The notes under the pieces: generated by a model | What the model was told of the DNA's origin: nothing | Databases searched by the model: none | Seen by the model: only the letters and a program-made list of their open reading frames with translations | Shown: positions 14,115 to 19,198 of the stretch, in pieces | Layout: every line of letters starts with the position of its first letter | How positions within the stretch are numbered: the stretch's first letter is position 1 | Source of the DNA: Alphaproteobacteria bacterium | GTDB taxonomy: Bacteria; Pseudomonadota; Alphaproteobacteria; Rickettsiales; JAIXRX01 | Reading direction: 5' to 3' | NCBI GenBank assembly: GCA_027485005.1 | Contig: JAIXRX010000135.1 | Span: forward strand, 1 to 19,198 | Length of the DNA: 19,198 nucleotides | Program-made: the position numbers and the translations under genes

Positions 14115-14240
14115 GTTATGTTGTTTTCGTCCGTTACCTATATTTAGTGTTAACGATGCTTTAAGCGAATCGCAACATCTCGTTTTCGAACGTATCCTGC
14201 TATGACTTGGCCCGAGAGTTTTCTCTCGGGCCTTTTTTTG
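14111..14240 (+). ncRNA. Candidate small RNA, about 130 nt
   Basis: There is no coding frame on either strand between the DUF6624 start (13983) and the mreC stop (14258). Yet the stretch ends in a strong terminator that works only on the plus strand, while both flanking genes are on the minus strand. Upstream is a promoter-like sequence. Between them are small stem-loops: CGATG (14154-14158) pairing with CATC (14176-14179) around GCG-AAT-CGC (14165-14173), and CGTT-TTCG-AACG (14181-14192). The start is inferred from the promoter call; the end from the terminator. It matches no RNA family I recognise. Confidence 0.5.
14209..14239 (+). terminator. Strong orphan intrinsic terminator (plus strand)
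   Basis: Perfect 10-bp stem GGCCCGAGAG (14209-14218) and CTCTCGGGCC (14223-14232), TTTT loop, then seven T (14233-14239). On the minus strand it is followed by AAGTCAT, not a U-tract, so it cannot be the mreC terminator. No plus-strand protein gene ends here. Confidence 0.92.
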
Positions 14241-14257
14241 TTTGTTCAGAGATAAGG

Positions 14258-15199
14258 TTATTCAGAGCGGCCAGAAGTTTTCACTTCCGATGATTTACCC
14301 ACAGTCGCTGGTGCAGAGATTGTTGGTATGCTGGGTACACTCATGTCCCATCCGTAATCTACCACGCTCACCCAATCAAGGCGCTCCGCTTGCGCGTTAG
14401 GTGTCACCCGCCATTTGCCTTTTTGTGTGGGTTGTACACGGCCTATTGGTAGACCTTGCGGCAATGTTTTGCCGTCACCGGATGTGACAATAACTTCACC
14501 AGATTTGAAAGGGTTGGCTTGTTTTACATATTCCATCTCTAGCCACCGGCTATTTTTTCCAGCCAGAATGCCTCGCTGGCGGCTGGTCTGCCCCAAGACA
14601 GGAATTCGCGAGTGACTATCGGTAAGAAGCAAAATCGTAGCGGTTTCCTCTTCTACACTCAGTACGCGCCCCACTAAACCGTCAGGGCTCATCACCGCTT
14701 GATCGAGCTTAATGCCTTGGCGGCTACCTGCATTGATTTTAAAACTTTGCTCAAAACCATTGGCCGTTTGGCTAAGCACCTGTGCTGCAATATGGTGGCC
14801 TTGCGGTGCTACAGGCAGGCTTAATTGTGCGCGTAGCGCCATGTTTTCTTGCTGCAACTCAACCAGTGTAGCTTGAGCGAGTGCTAATGATCCTTGTTTC
14901 GCACGCAGGACTTTGTTTTCCTCATAGGTATTGATCCAGTTTTCAAGCGATTCAAAGGTATTGCTGCCCCAGGCTGCGGGTAGCCGTGTGAGGTTTGTTA
15001 AGGGAGCGGTTTGCTGGTTAAGCAAGCTCTGCAACTCTTGAGTGACTTTAGGGAAAACTTTACCTGCAATCAAAAATCCTGCGCAACAGATAATCCCCAG
15101 CCAAACCCCGATTTGGTTTGAAAAGAGGCGTACATGAGCCGATAAGCTGGCGCTAGTGGCAGCCTTCGGTAAACGCGCTTGCGGTCGGATATTGCTCAT
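14258..15199 (-). CDS. mreC: Rod shape-determining protein MreC
   Basis: 313-aa periplasmic scaffold of the elongasome. A short cytoplasmic N-terminus is followed by a TM segment (about 30-47, GVWLGIICCAGFLIAG), a coiled coil (about 85-125, ending LVELQQENMALRAQL), and the two beta-barrel domains with family signatures (ITINAGS-like KINAGSRQGIKLDQAV, SPDGLVGRV, VLLLTDSHSRIPV-like run, GEVIVTSGDG, LPQGLPIGRV). A Ser/Pro/Thr-rich tail of about 25 residues ends the protein. mreB, mreD, pbp2 and rodA are usually adjacent; none is here, and it has its own promoter-like -10 (TATAAT). The start at 15199 has only a weak TGGA. Confidence 0.95.
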   Translation of the reverse strand: MSNIRPQARLPKAATSASLSAHVRLFSNQIGVWLGIICCAGFLIAGKVFPKVTQELQSLLNQQTAPLTNLTRLPAAWGSNTFESLENWINTYEENKVLRAKQGSLALAQATLVELQQENMALRAQLSLPVAPQGHHIAAQVLSQTANGFEQSFKINAGSRQGIKLDQAVMSPDGLVGRVLSVEEETATILLLTDSHSRIPVLGQTSRQRGILAGKNSRWLEMEYVKQANPFKSGEVIVTSGDGKTLPQGLPIGRVQPTQKGKWRVTPNAQAERLDWVSVVDYGWDMSVPSIPTISAPATVGKSSEVKTSGRSE

Positions 15200-15212
15200 G
15201 AAAATCCATCAG

Positions 15213-15232
15213 ATTATATGCAGAGTACTGCA
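15213..15232 (-). promoter_or_regulatory. mreC -10 box with adjacent inverted repeat
   Basis: On the minus strand a perfect TATAAT (15218-15213) lies 13 nt before the mreC ATG. Immediately upstream is TGCAG-TACT-CTGCA (15232-15219), a 5-bp inverted repeat in the place of the promoter spacer. The -35 is poor (ATAGTT at 17 nt), which would fit an activator- or repressor-controlled promoter. The start site would leave a 5' leader of only a few bases. Confidence 0.45.
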
Positions 15233-15269
15233 CATAACTATGCAAGAAAGACAACAATAAAGCAAATCA

Positions 15270-16409
15270 TTACTGTTGCTGTGCAGCCGGGAAGCATCCT
15301 TTGGCATTGCAAACCACGTCATAATAATTGCCTTGATTAGATGCCGTTGTGCCTTGGGTAGGCATGGCAACTGACTCAGCGTTAGGCGTGACTGACGCAG
15401 GTGGGGTATAAATAGCTGATGCAGCTGGCTGAACAGGAGCTGTATAGCTAGGCGAAGAACTCTCAGCTGGACGGTTGGATGCCGTATTTGGCAAGCTAGG
15501 ATTTATCTTGAGCAAACGATTGATATGCTGCTCGGTTGGCTTTTCACCATCACGTTTTTTCAGATAATCACGTAGGAAAGGCTTAGCTTTTTCTGGCTCA
15601 GCAAAGCTCCAAAGTTCTTTCTCAATCCCTTCCATGACCATTGCGTAAACACCATACTCAATCGCTTGACGCACGGCTAGTTGTGGTGGCTCATTGACGC
15701 TGAAGCCTGTTTCGGCCTCCAGCAATTCATTAAGTGCGACATAACGGAATACGTTCGCTGTAACCATGGTCGAATAAATGGTTTTAGAGGTATTGATATT
15801 AAGTAGCACCTCTCCATTTTGTACGCTCACGGCGCGCAGATAAATGGTCACCACGTCGCGGCGATATTGGCTATTGGCGGAAAGACCAAGATAGCCAGCG
15901 CCGGCTCCGCCAGTTAGTACGTTACTTTCATAGGCGACAATGCCGCCTTCCAGCAAAACACCCGCATAGAGCATAGGCGCAACGTCCGGCAAAGAGCTGC
16001 CGTCGGGCATGGTATATTGTTCGCGGGTAGCACGGATAAGTTGGCGTTCTTGCAAAAGATTTTTCAGCCCTGCACGCTCAATAATAGTAAACCATTTACC
16101 TTTACCAGCGTCTTGCAATGCTTTGTAAAGAATAGGGGCGCCCCCTTGGGTAACCGCGCGGGAAAATTCAGCGAGATTGTCATTTGGTTTGTTCGCGCCT
16201 GTGTAATCTTGAAATTCATAGACTGACAAAGCAACAGGATCTTTAGATGCTGGCAATGATTCTAATAATTTTTGACTTGGCGTTTTCTCAGCTAATTTTG
16301 CAGGCTCAACCATTTTATTGTCAAGCGCGCGAATGACGTTGCATGAGGAAAGCATAAGGCAACCAGCTATCACCAAGCTAATCGAAAGTATGGATTGTTT
16401 AAATTTCAT
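15270..16409 (-). CDS. csgG: CsgG-family outer-membrane curli secretion lipoprotein
   Basis: Lipoprotein that in E. coli forms a nonameric 36-strand outer-membrane pore exporting curli subunits. The signal peptide has a lipobox LSSC with C23 as the lipidated residue. The family core is clear at residues 63-270: VYEFQDYTGANKP, EFSRAVTQGG, ERAGLKNLLQERQLIRA, LLEGGIVAYESNVLTGGAGA, YLGLSANSQY, INTSKTIYSTMVTANVFRYV and AIEYGVYAMVMEGIEKELW. By eye the constriction F56 of E. coli corresponds to F82. It is 379 aa against 277 in E. coli: about 90 extra C-terminal residues (from about 290), Pro/Ser/Thr/Ala-rich, ending with two cysteines (VCNAKGC). The start is 1 nt after the csgF stop, so translation is coupled. 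No csgA, csgB or csgE nearby. Confidence 0.94.
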   Translation of the reverse strand: MKFKQSILSISLVIAGCLMLSSCNVIRALDNKMVEPAKLAEKTPSQKLLESLPASKDPVALSVYEFQDYTGANKPNDNLAEFSRAVTQGGAPILYKALQDAGKGKWFTIIERAGLKNLLQERQLIRATREQYTMPDGSSLPDVAPMLYAGVLLEGGIVAYESNVLTGGAGAGYLGLSANSQYRRDVVTIYLRAVSVQNGEVLLNINTSKTIYSTMVTANVFRYVALNELLEAETGFSVNEPPQLAVRQAIEYGVYAMVMEGIEKELWSFAEPEKAKPFLRDYLKKRDGEKPTEQHINRLLKINPSLPNTASNRPAESSSPSYTAPVQPAASAIYTPPASVTPNAESVAMPTQGTTASNQGNYYDVVCNAKGCFPAAQQQ

Positions 16410-16410
16410 A

Positions 16411-16830
16411 CTAGGCGCTCGATTCCGGCACTTCCACTACCGTAGTAGCGCCAGTGGAAAGGTCAGTAATCGTCAGGCGAATGAAGCCGGTTCCTAAATT
16501 CAGATAGTCAAATCGTGTATTGCCAATAATTTGAGTTCCACCTTGGCCAGATGGAGTGGTAAAAATACGATCAGCGATTTCAAGGGCAGAACGGCTTAAA
16601 ATACTACTAGTAATAGTGCGCTCAAAGGCTTCTTGAGAGTTTTGAGGGGCAGTTTCTTCTTTGTATTTCTTTTGTGCTTCAGCGCGCGCCAGCAAATGGG
16701 AACTGTTAAAAGGGTTGCCACCGAAGGTTGGATTAATGGGAGTATAGCGTATTTCTGACGCGAAAGCTCCTTGGTTCAAGAAAAGCCCAAGTGCTACTGA
16801 AGAGATAATGTTTAAAAGCTTCATTCGCAC
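16411..16830 (-). CDS. csgF: CsgF-family curli assembly protein
   Basis: 139 aa. The signal peptide (residues 1-25) is cleaved after GAFA, giving a mature N-terminus SEIRYTPINPTFGGNPFNSS. This is the conserved CsgF segment (NP-FGGNP) that in E. coli inserts into the CsgG pore and forms a second constriction. Following are LLARAEAQKKYKE and the C-terminal beta part FDYLNLGTGFIRLTITDLSTGATTVVEVP. In E. coli CsgF positions the nucleator CsgB at the surface. The start at 16830 has AAAGGG 5-6 nt upstream; a second ATG lies two codons on. A weak promoter TTTACT, 17 nt, TAACAC lies about 50 nt before the start. It is first gene of a csgF-csgG pair. Confidence 0.92.
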   Translation of the reverse strand: MRMKLLNIISSVALGLFLNQGAFASEIRYTPINPTFGGNPFNSSHLLARAEAQKKYKEETAPQNSQEAFERTITSSILSRSALEIADRIFTTPSGQGGTQIIGNTRFDYLNLGTGFIRLTITDLSTGATTVVEVPESSA

Positions 16831-16916
16831 CCTTTCAAGTATGAGAACTAATCTTTGGATAAGATTTGTGTTATCTCAACGGGATACAAAAGTAAAATGC
16901 AAAGCCTTAATGTTTC

Positions 16917-16944
16917 TTGAGTTTTGTTAAGATTGCGGTATAAA
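16917..16944 (+). promoter_or_regulatory. tRNA-Gly promoter
   Basis: TTGAGT (16917-16922), 16-nt spacer, TATAAA (16939-16944), predicting a start about 25 nt before the tRNA. The only transcription unit downstream on this strand is the tRNA. Confidence 0.6.
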
Positions 16945-16973
16945 AAACACAGTCGTGTGGATAAGGCCAATTT

Positions 16974-17047
16974 GCGGGTGTAGTTCAATGGTAGAACGGC
17001 AGCTTCCCAAGCTGCATACGAGGGTTCGATTCCCTTCACCCGCTCCA
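16974..17047 (+). tRNA. tRNA-Gly (anticodon CCC)
   Basis: Complete cloverleaf: acceptor GCGGGTG (16974-16980) paired with CACCCGC (17037-17043), discriminator T and encoded CCA (17045-17047). The D arm has AGTTCAATGGTAGAAC. The anticodon stem GCAGC/GCTGC surrounds the loop TTCCCAA, giving anticodon CCC, which reads GGG. The T arm GAGGGTTCGATTCCCTTC is normal. The 74-nt length is usual for tRNA-Gly. The structured repeat starts 13 nt after the CCA. Confidence 0.97.
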
Positions 17048-17060
17048 GCTTTTTCGCTTA

Positions 17061-17122
17061 TCCCCGCTGTGCGCTCCTGCGCTCACATGGGACTGGCTCA
17101 AGGGTGATTCGGACTACTGGCC
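17061..17122 (+). repeat. 3' structured RNA-like repeat, copy 3 (after tRNA-Gly)
   Basis: Third copy, on the plus strand, in the same orientation relative to the tRNA as the other copies are to sucD and mdh. P1 is TCCC (17061-17064) with GGGA (17089-17092). The P2 hairpin has a TCCT loop and an almost paired stem (GCGC/GCGC inside). The shared CTCACATG lies at 17082-17089 and GCTCAAG at 17096-17102, followed by GGTGATTCG. P3 is GGAC, TACT loop, GGCC (17111-17122), with one mismatch. Only a weak terminator-like ATCA-AAA-TGAT plus a T-rich tail follows before the convergent polymerase gene. Confidence 0.75.
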
Positions 17123-17153
17123 TCATATCAAAATGATTTTCTATTTTTCCAAG

Positions 17154-18416
17154 CTATTCAAAAAATTCTTCGGCCTCTGGAATGCGGGTGAAGGCCACCT
17201 TAGTGCCAGAGAAGCTGCGGCCTTGGCTAGGCAGCATCCCAAGCAAAACGCTATCACGCCCAAATTTCTGATTAATTTTATCTAGTGCACGTGACATTTT
17301 TTCTGAGCGCTCGCGTTGTTTGAGTTCGCCTTCAGAGAGCGGCAGAAAAAGTTCAGGCTGAAGATCGCTTGCTGCTACCAGCCCATGCAGAATCACGGAA
17401 ATTTTCTTTATCCGCGCATAGGGATATTGTTGAACAAAAGTATCCCAAGCCTGTTCCAACAGATGCAGAAAGCTTAGGCTATCTTGGGCGCGATAAAGGC
17501 TGGCATTATGTTCAATACGAAGGCCGTCTTCCGTTCGAAGGCGCATTGAAAAATGGTTGGCATAATAACCCATTCGGCGCAAGCGGCTGCATGCTTTAAG
17601 AATCAGGCGTCGCGCTACATGACGTGCTTGTGCAGGTGGCCGCAGATCGGGGGCAAGCACATGGCTGTGGCCAATGGTGCTACGGGTGGTGGGTTCTTCA
17701 GGTAGTTCGTGGCCGCGCAATAAAAACCACAAGCGCTCACCCCACACGCTTCCCCAGATCTTTCGCAGCTGCTGTGCATCTTTTTCCCACAAATTACTAA
17801 AGGTAAAAATACCTGCTCTTAGCAAGCGCTGTTCCATATTGCGTCCAATACCTGGCAAGTTGCGCAAGGGGATATTTTTGAGCCGCTCAAACACTTCATG
17901 GTTGGGCAGCAGCGTTAGGCCATCTGGTTTTTTTAAGTCGGTAGCAATTTTGGCAAGGTAGCGATTGGGCGCAATCCCCACCGAGCAGCGCACATATTCT
18001 CCCACCTGCTCGCGCACTTTTTCTTTAATGGTCATGGCAATGCGAGTGGCAATATCAGGCGCGGTTTCATTGTCCATTAGGTGGCACGCCACCTCGTCAA
18101 TCGAACAGACCATCGTAATCGGAATGGCTTGTTGCACCGCCTCTAAAATGCGCTGATGAAACGCCACATACTGTTCGTGATTGGCAAGTACACAGGCAAT
18201 CTCAGGGCAGATGCGTTTGGCTTCATAGACAGGAGTATTTGTACTAATTCCTAGTGCTTTGGCTTCATAGCTTGCAGCAATCGCACTGGTGGCGTCGCTT
18301 TCTACCGGTACAACAATCACTGGCTTGCCCCGCAATTCTGGGCGCAACTGTTGTTCTACACTGGCAAAATAGCTATTAAAATCCACATAAATCCAAGCAT
18401 AATCGCTTTTTTCCAT
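17154..18416 (-). CDS. Y-family DNA polymerase (divergent DinB-like)
   Basis: 420-aa translesion-type polymerase. The palm carries D12 in IYVDFNSYFASVE and D107/E108 in the SIDE motif, matching the three metal-binding acids of E. coli DinB (D8, D103, E104). F17 aligns with the steric gate F13. Also seen: RGKPVIVVP, AASYEAKALGIS (fingers), CSVGIAPNRYLAKIATDLKKPDG, and the helix-hairpin-helix LRNLPGIGRNMEQRLLRAGI. Differences from standard DinB: N14 replaces the second D of the DMD motif, SIDEVACHL replaces SIDEAYLD, and the protein is about 70 aa longer, the extra length lying in the C-terminal little-finger region. UmuC is similar in length but its motifs differ. It starts 18 nt after the symporter gene, with AGGGA 9 nt before the ATG. 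I see no typical C-terminal clamp-binding motif. Confidence 0.88.
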   Translation of the reverse strand: MEKSDYAWIYVDFNSYFASVEQQLRPELRGKPVIVVPVESDATSAIAASYEAKALGISTNTPVYEAKRICPEIACVLANHEQYVAFHQRILEAVQQAIPITMVCSIDEVACHLMDNETAPDIATRIAMTIKEKVREQVGEYVRCSVGIAPNRYLAKIATDLKKPDGLTLLPNHEVFERLKNIPLRNLPGIGRNMEQRLLRAGIFTFSNLWEKDAQQLRKIWGSVWGERLWFLLRGHELPEEPTTRSTIGHSHVLAPDLRPPAQARHVARRLILKACSRLRRMGYYANHFSMRLRTEDGLRIEHNASLYRAQDSLSFLHLLEQAWDTFVQQYPYARIKKISVILHGLVAASDLQPELFLPLSEGELKQRERSEKMSRALDKINQKFGRDSVLLGMLPSQGRSFSGTKVAFTRIPEAEEFFE

Positions 18417-18434
18417 GTAGATATCCCTACTGCT

Positions 18435-19198
18435 CTACTTCAGATATTTGACGATATATGCATCCATCGCGCCGCGGATTTTCTTACGCAGCAAGTAAAG
18501 CGCCAGAATGTTGGGCAGTGCCATGCCCAGCGTGAACATATCCGCCAAGTCCATCACCACGCCGAATTTTACCACACCGCCTGCAAAAATGGTGCAGCAG
18601 AATAGCGCTTGATACAAACGCACAAAGCGGGTGCCGAACAGGTATGACCAAGCGATTTCGCCGTAATAGCTCCAGCCGATCATGGTGGAATAGGCGAACA
18701 CCAATACATTCACCACCAGCATCGCCACAAACCATTCCCCTACCGATGCATAGGCTTTGGCGGCAATCAGCACGCCTTGGCTCGCGTCCGCCCCAATGTA
18801 CGCGCCGGTGACAGTGACGATGAGCCCCGTGAGCAAGCCGATCATGGCCGCAAAAAATGGCTCGAGCAGCGCAATCGCCCCTTCGCGCACCGGCTCTTCG
18901 GTTTTCGCCGCAGCGTGGGCAATGGGGGCAGAGCCCAAGCCTGCCTCATTCGCAAAGCTGGCGCGTTGCAAGGCAATTCCCACCATGCCGATAAACCCGC
19001 CGATGGCGGCTTGACCCGTAAAGGCCTCAGTGAAAATGAGTGCCAAGGCGTTGGGCAGGGCGGCCACATTCACGCCCAGAATAATGAGCGCGCAAATGAG
19101 GTATAAAATGCCTTTCAGTGGCGAGATGAATTGCGCGACTTTGGCCACGCGCTTAATGCTGCCGAGCAGCACCAAGCCCACCAGCGCGGTGATGCCCA
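18435..19198 (-). CDS. AGCS-family sodium:alanine (amino acid) symporter, C-terminal part (partial)
   Basis: About 254 C-terminal residues are visible; the frame stays open to the right edge (GIT-ALVGLV before the first in-window Met), so the N-terminus lies outside. AGCS carriers (AlsT/DagA type) import alanine or glycine with sodium. The family signature is clear: GIALQRASFANEAGLGSAPI followed by AHAAAKTEEPVREG. Then a TM segment (AAMIGLLTGLIVTVTGAYI), FAYSTMIGWSYYGE, another signature, and a last TM (VVKFGVVMDLADMFTLGMALPNILALYLL). At least six hydrophobic segments are present. The substrate cannot be fixed from this part. Its stop is 18 nt before the polymerase gene in the same direction. 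Confidence 0.93.
   Translation of the reverse strand, partial: GITALVGLVLLGSIKRVAKVAQFISPLKGILYLICALIILGVNVAALPNALALIFTEAFTGQAAIGGFIGMVGIALQRASFANEAGLGSAPIAHAAAKTEEPVREGAIALLEPFFAAMIGLLTGLIVTVTGAYIGADASQGVLIAAKAYASVGEWFVAMLVVNVLVFAYSTMIGWSYYGEIAWSYLFGTRFVRLYQALFCCTIFAGGVVKFGVVMDLADMFTLGMALPNILALYLLRKKIRGAMDAYIVKYLK

Noticed and set aside
14209..14239. Hairpin as the mreC terminator
   Set aside because: Its T-tract is on the plus strand only; on the mreC strand it is followed by AAGTCAT.
16848..17039. 63-codon minus-strand frame upstream of csgF
   Set aside because: It runs antisense across the tRNA-Gly gene; no ribosome site and no plausible protein.
1..19198. CRISPR array, insertion sequence or integrase genes
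   Set aside because: No regularly spaced repeats, no transposase or recombinase motif in any translated frame, and no terminal inverted repeats around the orphan genes.

Overview
The window comes from an alphaproteobacterium of moderate GC content. The evidence is the ATP synthase zeta-type inhibitor gene (PF07345/DUF1476) divergent from purC, the mdh/sucC/sucD/sucA order, a ParE of alphaproteobacterial type and a separate purS. I cannot name the order or genus from sequence alone.

Region 1-5.9 kb (minus strand) is the TCA-cycle block, transcribed mdh > sucC > sucD > sucA (sucA runs off the left edge). It is not an uninterrupted operon. Two small orphan genes (120 and 123 aa) and terminators separate mdh from sucC. 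An oppositely oriented orphan gene (117 aa) with a strong terminator separates sucD from sucA. Region 5.9-9.7 kb (minus) is parE followed by a DUF4153 membrane protein gene. At 9.8-10.95 kb (plus) lies an unrecognised two-TM protein with a His-rich tail. At 11.0-12.15 kb (minus) is purC-purS; purC has a basic tail. At 12.2-13.3 kb (plus) are the zeta-subunit gene and a djlA-like gene, convergent with a DUF6624 gene (13.3-14.0 kb, minus). At 14.0-14.25 kb is a non-coding stretch with a promoter-like sequence, a palindrome and a strong plus-strand terminator, which makes it a candidate small RNA. At 14.26-15.2 kb is mreC without mreB or mreD next to it. At 15.27-16.83 kb is a csgF-csgG curli-secretion pair without csgA/B/E. 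A tRNA-Gly(CCC) follows on the plus strand. From 17.15 kb to the right edge (minus) are a divergent Y-family DNA polymerase and the 3' part of an AGCS sodium:alanine symporter gene.

The most unusual signal is a roughly 65-nt structured repeat present three times, directly 3' of sucD, mdh and tRNA-Gly, always in the same orientation relative to the upstream gene. The copies share two single-stranded blocks (CTCACATG and GCTCAAG). They also share a P1 stem, an inner P2 hairpin and a P3 hairpin with a TACT loop, and the stem sequences differ between copies with pairing mostly kept. That compensatory pattern points to a selected RNA structure. Two copies sit between a stop codon and an intrinsic terminator, exactly where the TCA gene block is interrupted.

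All product calls come from reading the translations by eye; no database search was possible.
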